From: Butyrivibrio sp. MC2021
GTDB lineage: Bacteria; Bacillota; Clostridia; Lachnospirales; Lachnospiraceae
Length of the DNA stretch: 64,000 bases
Assembly: GCF_000621605.1 (NCBI RefSeq)
Contig: NZ_KK211315.1
Span: forward strand, 18,062 to 82,061
Direction of reading: 5' to 3'
Translations under genes and position numbers: made by a program
Shown here: positions 49,748-57,894 of the stretch, in pieces
Layout: each line of letters opens with the position of its first letter
Position numbering within the stretch: position 1 is the first letter of the stretch
Notes under the pieces: model-generated
What the model saw: the letters and a program-made list of their open reading frames with translations, nothing else
Database searches by the model: none
What the model was told of the DNA's origin: nothing

Positions 49748-52237
49748 ATGAACGACCTCACCAATAAAGAAGCGATATACGAATACGTAATATCTCATAT
49801 TGATGATGCCATAGCCAATGAATGGATCAAAGTATACTTCCAGCCCGTTATAAGAGCTATAACGGGACAACTGTGCAGTGCTGAAGCTCTGGCCAGGTGG
49901 ATTGATCCCGAAGTAGGGTTCCTTGCTCCCGACAAGTTCATTGGTGCCCTGGAAGACAGCAAACAGATCTACAAGCTGGACTGCTTTATGGTAGATTGTA
50001 CCTGCAAAACTATTGCTGATCATCTTGAAAAGGGATATACGGTCTGTCCTGTTTCCGTCAATTTCTCCCGTCTCGATTTCCTTATGTGCGACATGCTGGA
50101 AGTGGTTGAAACTGCTGTGGCCAAATATAATATTCCCAGAGATTATCTTCATTTTGAGGTCACAGAGAGTATGATCGCCCAGGATGAAGACCTGATGAAG
50201 GATGTTATCGACCGCTTCAGGACCAGAGGATACGAGATCTGGATGGACGATTTTGGCAGTGGCTACTCTTCTCTTACTCTGTTAAAAGATTACTCCTTCG
50301 ACCTTCTGAAGCTTGATATGCGCTTTTTGTCTACAATGACGGAGAAATCCAAGGAAATCCTCCGTTCTACCATCAGTATGGCCAAAAAGATAGGTATCAA
50401 GACCTTAAGTGAAGGTGTAGAAACCTTAGAACAGGTGGAATTCCTTACATCCATCGGCTGTGGCAAGCTTCAGGGCTATTACTACGGAAAGCCCCAGCCT
50501 CTGAGGGATATGGTGACCAATCTGTCGGAAAAAGGCATAACTATTGAAGAAAGAAACTGGCGCCATTACTATGAAGCAGCCAGCATAAACGTAATAGATG
50601 TTGAGACTCCCCTTCAGATACTGGAATATGATGGTGAAAACTTCCGTACACTGTTTATCAATGAAGGCTACAAACAGCAGATTTCCATTAGATGCGACGA
50701 TATCGAGTGGCTGGATAGAAGGCTCTACGGTCCTGAATCTCATCTTATGGGCAAATTCCGTAAGTTTGCAGAAAAATGTATTAAGAGTAAAAGTATAGAA
50801 AACTTCTACTTCACTGAAAAAGGAAACTATTACTTCATGAAAGCCCTCTGCATAGCTGAAAATGAAGGAAAATATCTGTTCAAATGCAGAGTTACCAATG
50901 TTTCCATGGATCAGAACACCAAAGAGTCCGAACGACTGGATTTCCGCCTGAGATCGCTGAATAATCTCTTTGAGGTTGTTCTTCTTATGAATGTTAAGAA
51001 CAATTCCGTATTTCCTCTTCTGGGCGGATTTACATACATGAATGATAATGCCATCAAATCAATGACCAGCAAAGAAGCTGCCGAGTCCTTTGGCAGCAGG
51101 TTTATCTTCCCTTCTGAGCAGGAAGATTTCATGGCATTTATGGACTTTGACACTATCCAGGACAGGCTGAAAAAATCCGGCCGTCCCTTTGTGGAAATGC
51201 CCTTCAGGGTAAAGCAGACAGATGGCTCCTACCAGTGGCGCCAGATTTCGCTGATGCCTATACCCGGAACCAGCGAAAATGAATATCTGTATGCCATTAA
51301 CCAGCTATGCGACGAGATCTCAGAAGCATTGGATAACACCTGCTATCTCAACTTTGAAAGCGGCGCCGCTGGTCTGGATGAAGTTACCATAGAATATGCC
51401 AGAATATGGCAGAATCTCCTTAGCAGCTCCTCCATGAAGTTCTTCTGGAAAGACACTCAGCGTAGATTCAGAGGTGTCAGCAAGTCCTTCCTGGAGTTCT
51501 ATGAGATCAAATCCCTTGATGACATCATCGGAAAGACTGATGAAGAAATGCACTGGCACGTGGATGACGGTCCCTACCAGGGCGATGAGCTGGACGTTAT
51601 AGGCAAGGGCAAAAACGTTGTCAACGCCCGCGGACAGTGTATCGTAAACGGCGTAGTCCACAATATTATATGTAATAAGATGCCCATTTATGACAAGGGC
51701 AAGATCATTGGTCTTGTGGGCAATTTCGCTGATGTAGATCAGGAAATATACCGTGTAAACAAGCTTCTTAGTCCATCCAAGCTTGATAACATGACAAGGC
51801 TCATGAATAACAAATTCTTCCTGAATGCCATGGTGGATTATGCGATGCAGTACAATGATGCCGGCAGGAACTACGGCTATATCATGCTTCATAATGCCAA
51901 CCAGAAGCGTATTGAGGAAACCTATGGCAGTAAATACGGTGTTAAGGTCATCAGGGAAATCGGTGAAAAAATCATCGAAGTCATCGGCCAGCGCGCAGTG
52001 GCGTCCCGTACCAAGGAAGCATATTTCGGTATCATTATATACATTGATTCAAAGGAAAAGCTGCAGGCTCTGACCCATGAGCTCAAGGAAAATGTGGAAT
52101 CCATCAATCAAGTAGACGGCAAGAGTGTTACCATCAAGTGCACCGCAGCCTGCCTCCTTCGAACCGAAGAACGTGTAAAGGATGAAACCATCTATCAGAT
52201 GACCATGGATATGCTAGATCAGCAGGAAGAATCATAA
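49748..52237 (+). CDS. EAL phosphodiesterase with PAS-like domains and a degenerate GGDEF end
   Basis: 829 residues. The EAL domain is at about 10-255, with SAEALARW (the EAL triad), NFSRLD, ESMIAQDE, MDDFGSGYSSL, KLDMRFL, EGVETLEQ and QGYYYGKPQP; metal and general-base residues seem present, so c-di-GMP hydrolysis is likely. Residues about 275-650 look like two or three PAS-type sensor domains (RFRGVSKSFLEFYEIKSLDD, with TDEEMHWHVDD). The C-terminus (about 670-825: NMTRLMNNKFFLNAMVDYA, VKVIREIGEKIIEVIGQRAV) resembles a GGDEF fold without the GGDEF signature. The order EAL-PAS-GGDEF-like is the reverse of the usual one. Cytoplasmic, single gene. Confidence 0.9.
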   Translation: MNDLTNKEAIYEYVISHIDDAIANEWIKVYFQPVIRAITGQLCSAEALARWIDPEVGFLAPDKFIGALEDSKQIYKLDCFMVDCTCKTIADHLEKGYTVCPVSVNFSRLDFLMCDMLEVVETAVAKYNIPRDYLHFEVTESMIAQDEDLMKDVIDRFRTRGYEIWMDDFGSGYSSLTLLKDYSFDLLKLDMRFLSTMTEKSKEILRSTISMAKKIGIKTLSEGVETLEQVEFLTSIGCGKLQGYYYGKPQPLRDMVTNLSEKGITIEERNWRHYYEAASINVIDVETPLQILEYDGENFRTLFINEGYKQQISIRCDDIEWLDRRLYGPESHLMGKFRKFAEKCIKSKSIENFYFTEKGNYYFMKALCIAENEGKYLFKCRVTNVSMDQNTKESERLDFRLRSLNNLFEVVLLMNVKNNSVFPLLGGFTYMNDNAIKSMTSKEAAESFGSRFIFPSEQEDFMAFMDFDTIQDRLKKSGRPFVEMPFRVKQTDGSYQWRQISLMPIPGTSENEYLYAINQLCDEISEALDNTCYLNFESGAAGLDEVTIEYARIWQNLLSSSSMKFFWKDTQRRFRGVSKSFLEFYEIKSLDDIIGKTDEEMHWHVDDGPYQGDELDVIGKGKNVVNARGQCIVNGVVHNIICNKMPIYDKGKIIGLVGNFADVDQEIYRVNKLLSPSKLDNMTRLMNNKFFLNAMVDYAMQYNDAGRNYGYIMLHNANQKRIEETYGSKYGVKVIREIGEKIIEVIGQRAVASRTKEAYFGIIIYIDSKEKLQALTHELKENVESINQVDGKSVTIKCTAACLLRTEERVKDETIYQMTMDMLDQQEES

Positions 52238-52252
52238 GAAAATAAAAAATAT

Positions 52253-52292
52253 GGCTATCGAACCGGTAATCTCAGGTTCGATAGCCTTTTTT
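52253..52292. terminator. Bidirectional terminator between convergent genes
   Basis: GGCTATCGAACC and GGTTCGATAGCC form a perfect 12-bp stem with a ten-base loop; Ts follow on the + strand and on the minus strand the complement of an A-rich run. It serves the EAL gene and the DUF3048 gene. Confidence 0.85.
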
Positions 52293-52298
52293 ATTGTC

Positions 52299-53285
52299 TT
52301 AATTAATTATCAGCTGTCCCCAGGTGTCTGAAGGAACAATTCCCACATAGGTCTTGCCTCTGTTAACTGAGATCTCAGCTCCCGCTGCATTGTAATAATG
52401 TGTCATGCCTGTCTCACTGGCCTTTTTCCAGGTAATAGGTATTGCCTTACCGTTGGTGATGTAATAGCCGTTTCCGGTTCCGATTACGTTGTAGGTCAGG
52501 TATCCGTTGGGATCAAGCTGTGTAAAGGATACGTTCTGAAGGATAACGTTCTTGAAGGTAAGAACCTGGCTGTCCTCAGCGTCCTGGTGTAATAAGCCGT
52601 ACTCAAAGTAATCGTAGGTTCTGGTAGCAGCATTATATGCAAGCTTACTACTATTGTGAACAAAGATGTTGGCAAGATCCACGTTATTTGCTACCTGCTC
52701 GCTGGCAAGATCTGTGTCTGCTGCATTGAACAGGAAGTGGCTTCCTCTCTCCGGAGGATTGGTATAGGTGGTTGCAAGCTTTGCCTTGGCAAATCTGTTA
52801 ACCAGCTCTGAGCCGTATACATACTCTGTAAATTCCCTGGGCTTGCCGTTCTTTACTCTGGTGAAACCGCCGCTGATATGGGCTGCATAGGGCTGTGCCA
52901 GATAAGTATTGATGTAAAAAGGTCCACCGTCATGGATAAGTACAGCGTTGAACTCATCTGATAAAATAACATTAGTTGTTCTTACACTGCGGATGCTTCC
53001 TGTCTGTCCAAGGTTCGCCCAGTCCTTATAAAGACACATGAATCTGGTGATACGACCATTGGCTGTGCTGTTCATCATCTCGTAGACAATATCAGCCTCA
53101 GCAGTTCCATAGTGCTTAAGTGCAATCTTCTCATTGTCCACCATAATGGCTACAGGTCTCTGATTGACGATCTCGTCTCTTACCTCCAGACCTGTAAGTT
53201 CGTTGGTTCCTGCATAAGCAGTGGTTGGCGCTGAAAGAACACATAATATCCCACAGGCCACAGCAAATACTTTTCTTAATTTCAT
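52299..53285 (-). CDS. Secreted DUF3048 (YerB-like) protein
   Basis: 328 residues. The signal peptide MKLRKVFAVACGILCVLSAP, then TTAYA, is followed by the DUF3048 core: TGLEVRDEIVNQRPVAIMVD, EADIVYEMMNSTANGRITRF and GSIRSVRTTNVILSDEFNAV. A C-terminal part contains PERGSHFLF and the end strands GKAIPITWKK and TWGQLIIN. YerB-like proteins are secreted or lipid-anchored with unknown biochemistry; here no lipobox is evident. The ATG follows AAGGGGGAAGGT. It appears to be a single gene. Confidence 0.85.
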   Translation of the reverse strand: MKLRKVFAVACGILCVLSAPTTAYAGTNELTGLEVRDEIVNQRPVAIMVDNEKIALKHYGTAEADIVYEMMNSTANGRITRFMCLYKDWANLGQTGSIRSVRTTNVILSDEFNAVLIHDGGPFYINTYLAQPYAAHISGGFTRVKNGKPREFTEYVYGSELVNRFAKAKLATTYTNPPERGSHFLFNAADTDLASEQVANNVDLANIFVHNSSKLAYNAATRTYDYFEYGLLHQDAEDSQVLTFKNVILQNVSFTQLDPNGYLTYNVIGTGNGYYITNGKAIPITWKKASETGMTHYYNAAGAEISVNRGKTYVGIVPSDTWGQLIIN

Positions 53286-53314
53286 ACCTTCCCCCTTGTT
53301 GTGGTTTTTATAGT

Positions 53315-53881
53315 TTAATCTTTTTTAAACTCTGTCTCTACGGTATCTTCTCTCTTCTCTTTTTTGTCCATAAGGTAGCCGATAACAATACCGATGACGA
53401 TTCCGGCAATTGTTCCCACCCAGAGATTGGAAATAACGATACCGATCATAAATCCTGCCACAAGGCCTACAAACACATAAACTCCGGTCCAGGCAGTCTT
53501 CTGTTTTTTCATGGAATAATAGACATCACCGTCCTTGGTCTGACGGCGAACATAGCCGGCCCTCTCAAGGCCCCGCACGCGATGTTCGTCCTCATACCTG
53601 CAAACGGTGCTGATTTCGCTGATATTATTGAATCTGAATACGAATCTTGCAATCTCGTATAAGATCTCAGCAGAATATTTAGATTTCTCGTAGTTTTTAT
53701 CGAGGTCTAAAGTGATTTTGACCTCGTCACGAAAATTGGCATTCTCAAAAAAGAAAGAGCCAATCTTATTATGATCCCCATTTTTAAGTGTTACAGTCCA
53801 TTCTTCTTCCCAAAGCTTCTCCTGGTTGCCCGGCTGAATGAAAAAATGTCTGGTCTCAAGCGGAAAATTTAACTCACCCAC
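53315..53881 (-). CDS. GNAT-like domain with a C-terminal membrane hairpin
   Basis: 188 residues from GTG 53881, preceded by GGGGAGG. Residues 1-125 look like a GNAT fold that has lost the clear acetyl-CoA loop (FFFENANFRDEVKITLDLDK, then YEDEHRVRGLERAGYVRRQ). Residues about 130-170 are two glycine-rich membrane helices (GVYVFVGLVAGFMIGIVISN and GTIAGIVIGIVIGYLM), followed by a charged tail. A membrane-anchored acetyltransferase-like protein is unusual; activity is doubtful without the loop. The gene lies between the DUF3048 and radical SAM genes in the same orientation. Confidence 0.65.
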   Translation of the reverse strand: MGELNFPLETRHFFIQPGNQEKLWEEEWTVTLKNGDHNKIGSFFFENANFRDEVKITLDLDKNYEKSKYSAEILYEIARFVFRFNNISEISTVCRYEDEHRVRGLERAGYVRRQTKDGDVYYSMKKQKTAWTGVYVFVGLVAGFMIGIVISNLWVGTIAGIVIGIVIGYLMDKKEKREDTVETEFKKD

Positions 53882-53915
53882 TTTTTTAACCTCCCCATAT
53901 ACAAGTAGCTATATT

Positions 53916-55010
53916 TTAGCCTATATTGAGAAGCTCTTCAACCTGATTTCGCTTTTCATAAAGGACACAGCCGCCCTTGTGGTCGTCCTTAAGTACATCT
54001 CCCCTCTGAAGTTCCAGGAAAAGCCTTGATTTCATTGCATCTCTGAGGGATGTCTCCTTAACATTTATGTCTGAATAAGGAGAAAATGGGCAGGGCTCAG
54101 CTCCGCCGTGAGAATTGATATGAAAGAACCCTCTTCCTGCAGCAATGCAGCCGCCGGAGCTCTTCTCATCTCCCGGGAAGGAAACAAATACCATCTCAGG
54201 GTGCTCAGCGCGAAGGCGCATGATCTCAGCCTTGAGGTAATCTCTGTCCTCATCCTGGGGTGCAAGGTGCTCTGAATCCTCACTTACAGGTACAAACTCA
54301 ACAAAGATAACAGCCTTACAGCCTTTTTCAGAGAGCATGCTGATAAAGCTCTCGGAGGATACCTCTTTGATATTCTCGGTGGTTACTGTTACTGATGAGC
54401 CGAAAATAAGGCCCCTTTTCTTGAGCTCGTCCATATTTGAAACAAGCTTGTCGTAAACGCCCTCTCCACGTCTATGGTCGGTGGCGTCCTTACCGCCTTC
54501 TATACTCATAATAGGAATAAGGTTTCTGCACTTATCGAAATCATCAAAATACTTCTCGGTCATATATGTTCCGTTGGTGAAGATAGGGAACAAAATAGAG
54601 GGCTTCTTGCCTGCTGCCTCTATAACTCCTTTTCTTAAAAGGGGCTCGCCACCGGCCAAAAGGATGAAGCTGACACCCAGTTCCTCTGCCTCGTTAAAGA
54701 TATTGCTCCACTCCTCATCGGTGAGCTGATTAACAGGCTCTGAGTCCTCAGTGGCGCTGTTGCATCTTGAATAGCAGCCTGCACAGTGAAGGTTGCAGCT
54801 GCTGGTGATGCTGGCAATAAGAAACGGAGGCACATGCTCGCCCTTTTCCTCAAGCTGCTTACGCTTGGAAGAAGCAACCTTACTTGCCAGGGCAAATTTT
54901 GCCATATAGGCACTCTCCTTGGGGTTCTTCAGGGTTGCTCTGATGGCATCTGAAACAACTCGCTCTACTCCCTTTGTCATATATTCCTGAATGTCGAATT
55001 CCTTGGTCAT
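53916..55010 (-). CDS. Radical SAM protein with SPASM-like C-terminus
   Basis: 364 residues. The cluster motif CNLHCAGC (C-x3-C-x2-C) sits near residue 75, followed by AGGEPLL, TNGTYMTEKYFDDF and SIEGGKDATDHRRGEGVYDK. The C-terminal part has GGCIAAGRGFFHINSHGGAE, then PCPFSPYSDIN and a late GGCVLYEK, resembling a shortened SPASM/twitch auxiliary-cluster domain. The N-terminus (about 1-65) is a helical extension. The reaction is unknown; relatives include peptide maturases and anaerobic sulfatase-maturase-like enzymes. It begins three bases after the DUF3990 gene, with its binding site inside that gene, so the two proteins are likely made together. Confidence 0.85.
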   Translation of the reverse strand: MTKEFDIQEYMTKGVERVVSDAIRATLKNPKESAYMAKFALASKVASSKRKQLEEKGEHVPPFLIASITSSCNLHCAGCYSRCNSATEDSEPVNQLTDEEWSNIFNEAEELGVSFILLAGGEPLLRKGVIEAAGKKPSILFPIFTNGTYMTEKYFDDFDKCRNLIPIMSIEGGKDATDHRRGEGVYDKLVSNMDELKKRGLIFGSSVTVTTENIKEVSSESFISMLSEKGCKAVIFVEFVPVSEDSEHLAPQDEDRDYLKAEIMRLRAEHPEMVFVSFPGDEKSSGGCIAAGRGFFHINSHGGAEPCPFSPYSDINVKETSLRDAMKSRLFLELQRGDVLKDDHKGGCVLYEKRNQVEELLNIG

Positions 55011-55013
55011 AAC

Positions 55014-55577
55014 TTATTCCTCTTTTTCAAATCCTTCCATAACTTCAGCGAATTTCAGAAGATACTCCTCCTGATCCGCTGCGACTTTCTTACTATTTTC
55101 GATGATCATTTCCTGTGAAAGCTTATCCGCAGAAATGAATTTAAGATGCTGCGCTGCTCTTTCACTCTTTATCACGATCTGTCTGTACTGGGGGCCTATA
55201 CAAAGAAGCCGAAGCGCCTCTTCATCAGATAAAAAACCGCTGGTCATTATGCCCATAGTATCAAATATAGTATCGTTCGCTATGGGGCCAAAAATTATAT
55301 CAAAATTATTAAATTTATCCGGCATTGACCTTCTGTTGGAAAAAACATAGCTGAACCACTCCCGGTCCCTGTCAAAATACTTGATATTAAGCCCTGTTTC
55401 ATCCAGCTCATAGGAGTTGACGATAATATCCGCTCCCGTCTTCTCCCTGACCCAGCGCCCTGCAAACTCAGCGCTGTCCGACAGATAAAAGCCCTGACCA
55501 AAATCAGCATTGGTGCGCCCATAGTGAATATCCGGGCTGGGTATCTCTAAATAGCCTCCGTGAAATAATTTCATCAT
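55014..55577 (-). CDS. DUF3990 protein (ADP-ribosyltransferase-like fold)
   Basis: 187 residues. The N-terminal KLFHGGYLEIPSPDIHYGRT, then NADFGQGFYLS is the DUF3990 signature, with the H-G and F-G-x-G-F-Y-L elements reminiscent of ADP-ribosyltransferase NAD-binding strands. The middle part has FGPIANDTIFDTM and a C-terminal GPQYRQIVIKSERAAQHLKF. The usual length is about 150-190. DUF3990 proteins are thought to be ART-like by fold comparison; activity is unproven. The ATG follows AAGGTGATC. Tightly coupled to a radical SAM gene, an arrangement that deserves comparison across genomes. Confidence 0.8.
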   Translation of the reverse strand: MMKLFHGGYLEIPSPDIHYGRTNADFGQGFYLSDSAEFAGRWVREKTGADIIVNSYELDETGLNIKYFDRDREWFSYVFSNRRSMPDKFNNFDIIFGPIANDTIFDTMGIMTSGFLSDEEALRLLCIGPQYRQIVIKSERAAQHLKFISADKLSQEMIIENSKKVAADQEEYLLKFAEVMEGFEKEE

Positions 55578-55802
55578 ATGATCACCTTACACAAAATATC
55601 TGGTTACCCGATCATTATACCACATTTTTCATTTATAGCAATTATATTTTGTGCAATCTTTCTTTAATATATTTATCTTTTTATACAATAGGTAATTGCG
55701 AAACTCGCCGTGCGCGTTCGCAATCTTGAATTTAAACAAGGAAGAATTCATGCAGAGCATGTTCTACTGTTCTTATCGGATTATCGTGTTATCAAGACAC
55801 AT
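55578..55802. other. Intergenic region with a GC-rich hairpin
   Basis: TTGCGAA and TTCGCAA enclose a 14-base GC-rich loop near 55696-55723. The DUF3990 promoter must lie here as well. No gene is seen. Confidence 0.35.
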
Positions 55803-55836
55803 AAAAAGCAGCAGACCGTTTTATTGATCTACTGCT
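55803..55836 (-). terminator. Terminator of the ORF6N gene
   Basis: On the minus strand AGCAGTAGATC pairs with GGTCTGCTGCT (two G-T pairs), followed by TTTTTAT. It lies 18 bases after the stop codon. Confidence 0.75.
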
Positions 55837-55853
55837 CTATGCGCATTTAGCAA

Positions 55854-56804
55854 TTATTTTATTTTTTTGAGCCTGTTGATAAGGTCATTTGCCATATCAT
55901 TATCCTGTATCAGTGTGATTCCGAAACACTTCTTACCGGCATCCTTTATTGATGCACCGATGTGGTAAACGGTCTTTCCATCAACAACAAGAAATCTGTC
56001 ATGAAATGCATTAGTGTATTTCACTGTAAGATTTGGATATTGAGCATTGAAATTGCTTATATCTGTCTGGCTCAGCTTAGTCTTTGGAAAAGTATAAACA
56101 TTGACGTTAACACCTTTCTTTTTCTTTGCCAGAATATTTAACGTCACAACATCAACATAGCCATCCACAAGATCAATTGTCTTACCAGCCTTCTTTATAA
56201 GCGAAACTATAAGGCTAAATGCATCATAAATCTGACCGTCATAGAAAATTTTCTGCTCTGATTCCGCATGATCCGCGATATACTCAAATACTTCATCAAG
56301 CTTCTCTTCGGTTTTCTTCTGAAACTCTAATTGCTTAAGTTCTACCGCACTTATCCTTTCAAAAAGCATAGCGTTATTTGCCATGAACCTTCGCATTTCA
56401 ACAAATGCATCCATGATTCGTATACTGACTTTAATTGCTACTTCACTATTCAAAACTGCTGAAAGCATAGCAATTCCCTGTTCTGTGAACACGTAAGGCA
56501 AATATCTACGTCCACCATACTCCTCACTTGAGGTCGCAAATTGCGACCTCAAGTTATCATATTCTTCTTTGGTCAGCTGAAAACAGAATGTCTCTGGAAA
56601 TCTTTCAATATTCCTCTTAACACGCTCATTAAGACGCTTTGTCTCAACTTGATACATGTCTGCCAAATCGCTATCAAGCATGATCTGCTGATTCCTGACA
56701 GTATAAATCATGTTCTGAATGTCTGTGTTATTTTTCAGTTCGGTATTGTTGTTCTGAGTTGTAATAGCTGTATCTTTATGTGTTTTTGCCTTCTTAGCTG
56801 CCAT
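55854..56804 (-). CDS. ORF6N-domain DNA-binding protein
   Basis: 316 residues. After a polar Asn/Lys-rich start (about 1-28), an ORF6N domain spans about 29-140: IYTVRNQQIMLDSDLADMYQ, NERVKRNIERFPETFCFQLT, GGRRYLPYVFTEQGIAMLSA and RIMDAFVEMRRFM. A coiled coil follows (about 145-180), then a C-terminal domain (about 185-316) with KAGKTIDLVDGYVDVVTLNI and HDRFLVVDGKTVYHIGASIK, a phospholipase-D-like H-x-R/K pattern. The ATG has GGGAGATG upstream. ORF6N proteins are phage-derived regulators. An exact palindrome in the promoter recurs within the gene. Confidence 0.85.
   Translation of the reverse strand: MAAKKAKTHKDTAITTQNNNTELKNNTDIQNMIYTVRNQQIMLDSDLADMYQVETKRLNERVKRNIERFPETFCFQLTKEEYDNLRSQFATSSEEYGGRRYLPYVFTEQGIAMLSAVLNSEVAIKVSIRIMDAFVEMRRFMANNAMLFERISAVELKQLEFQKKTEEKLDEVFEYIADHAESEQKIFYDGQIYDAFSLIVSLIKKAGKTIDLVDGYVDVVTLNILAKKKKGVNVNVYTFPKTKLSQTDISNFNAQYPNLTVKYTNAFHDRFLVVDGKTVYHIGASIKDAGKKCFGITLIQDNDMANDLINRLKKIK
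56526..56554. repeat. Intragenic palindrome within the ORF6N gene
   Basis: ACTTGAGGTCGCAA and its inverse TTGCGACCTCAAGT flank one central base. It encodes part of NLRSQFATSS in the DNA-binding domain. The sequence is identical, apart from the central base, to the upstream palindrome at 56830-56858. Confidence 0.85.
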
Positions 56805-56829
56805 CTAATGCATCTCCCAACTTTCATAA

Positions 56830-56874
56830 ACTTGAGGTCGCAATTTGCGACCTCAAGTGGCTGCGACCTCAAGT
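56830..56874. promoter_or_regulatory. Candidate operator upstream of the ORF6N gene
   Basis: A perfect 14+1+14 palindrome (56830-56858) lies 26 bases before the start codon, and an additional half site TGCGACCTCAAGT ends at 56874. Autoregulatory binding by the ORF6N protein is inferred. Confidence 0.65.
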
Positions 56875-56936
56875 CTATTAGACTATAACACAGTGAAAAT
56901 ACATTTACAATAATACAAAAAGCAAAAGTGCCGTAT

Positions 56937-57158
56937 TTATGCGGCTTTTGGCGTTTCGCAAACGCCTATCTTAGTCACATAGCCCTTATGATCATTGTTA
57001 TATTTTACATTCCAGTTCTTGGCTATTTCAGTCGCATATTTCTCATTTAAAACCGGGTAAAAAATAGGCTGTTCCGGAAGCCTTGGCGGAAATTTCTTAT
57101 AACCACTGTCAGCAATAAGCTGCAGTTCTTTTGTTCCTACAGGTCTGTATAAGATCAT
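56937..57158 (-). CDS. Small hypothetical protein (MILYRPVG type)
   Basis: 73 residues from ATG 57158, nine bases after AAAGGAG; an in-frame ATG at 57245 has a poorer site but cannot be excluded (102 residues). The core reads MILYRPVGTKELQLIADSGY, then KKFPPRLPEQPIFYPVLNEK and YATEIAKNWN, a conserved small family I have seen in Firmicutes without an assigned function. Soluble, no signal peptide. It lies between the ORF6N gene and other small accessory genes in the same orientation. Confidence 0.65.
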   Translation of the reverse strand: MILYRPVGTKELQLIADSGYKKFPPRLPEQPIFYPVLNEKYATEIAKNWNVKYNNDHKGYVTKIGVCETPKAA

Positions 57159-57275
57159 CGAATTTTTCTCCTTTGTTCCTTTAACACCAAGCTTTATGCC
57201 ATATATGTGGTAAGGAATTTCCAATCCAATTTCTCGTAGTAACATGATGCTCTTCTTTCCTTTACTTGGTATTAG

Positions 57276-57395
57276 TTATTGAAATTGGCATTCCAAAATG
57301 GAATTCTCCAACATCTTCCATGCTTTCGGAAGCTTATTCCTTACGAATTTCGCATAGGAGCAGTCCGGCGTTTCCAGCATGTTCTTTTCTCTCAT
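57276..57395 (-). CDS. Possible 39-residue ORF or gene fragment
   Basis: Reads MREKNMLETPDCSYAKFVRN, then KLPKAWKMLENSILECQFQ and TAA. No ribosome binding site precedes the ATG at 57395, although the frame is open upstream. It could be a fragment of a lost gene. Low support. Confidence 0.25.
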   Translation of the reverse strand: MREKNMLETPDCSYAKFVRNKLPKAWKMLENSILECQFQ

Positions 57396-57420
57396 AGTAT
57401 CAGTAACCATCCTTTATCGT

Positions 57421-57627
57421 CTATGTCAGTGGATTATTCTTACAGTTCTTGCAGACCTCCCTGGCAACGTCAATATCTTCCACTTCCGAAAGTTCTTTCA
57501 ACGCTCCCGGCTTAATACACCGTCCAGCTATCATGCTCATGTCATAGCACATTCCGTAATCTATCGTCTTCTTAAAGACCGGGCACTCTACGTCAGGATA
57601 AAAAGGCTCTGTATCTTCTAACATCAT
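57421..57627 (-). CDS. Small cysteine-rich hypothetical protein
   Basis: 68 residues from ATG 57627, chosen because GGGGGAG lies seven bases upstream; the ATG at 57633 is too close. The sequence has six cysteines: ECPVFKKTIDYGMCYDMSMI, AGRCIKPGAL and VCKNCKNN at the end, suggesting a small metal-binding or disulfide protein. There is no export signal, so a zinc site is more likely. A similar small protein is often encoded beside the MILYRPVG-type gene, from memory. Function unknown. Confidence 0.6.
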   Translation of the reverse strand: MMLEDTEPFYPDVECPVFKKTIDYGMCYDMSMIAGRCIKPGALKELSEVEDIDVAREVCKNCKNNPLT

Positions 57628-57663
57628 TAGCATTCTCCCCCAATTTAGTATTCTATCTGAACA

Positions 57664-57791
57664 TCATAGTAATCCTGCCATATATAGCGGCAGATGTATC
57701 ACTCCATCCTTTTCCATTAAAGAGCACTTTTCCCATCGTCTATTTTTTTCCATTCAATCATTTTACTATATATTTTTCTGTTAAGATCCAT
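57664..57791 (-). pseudogene. Relic of an AAA ATPase (DUF4143-type) gene
   Basis: TTGGAGG precedes ATG 57791, which encodes MDLNRKIYSKMIEWKKIDDG, then KSAL and a premature TAA (57717). That is the N-terminus just before the Walker A of these ATPases. Shortly after, KDGVIHLPLYMAGLL and a stop resemble their usual C-terminus. About 400 codons between the two ends are missing. Confidence 0.6.
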
Positions 57792-57853
57792 GGTTACAGC
57801 CTCCAATTATAACTCACTCACGAAAGGGCACTTTGTTTCTCTTTTATTGTAGC

Positions 57854-57891
57854 AAAAACAGGCCGGATTCCATAGGAATCCGGCCTGTTTT
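57854..57891 (-). terminator. Terminator of the flavodoxin gene
   Basis: AAAACAGGCCGGATTCC and its complement form a 17-bp stem with a short loop, followed by a T run on the minus strand, immediately after the stop codon. Confidence 0.85.
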
Positions 57892-57894
57892 GTG

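Noticed and set aside
55690-55725. tRNA-like or small RNA gene suggested by a GC-rich hairpin
   Set aside because: No cloverleaf, no T-loop GTTCAA motif and no promoter-terminator pair around it.
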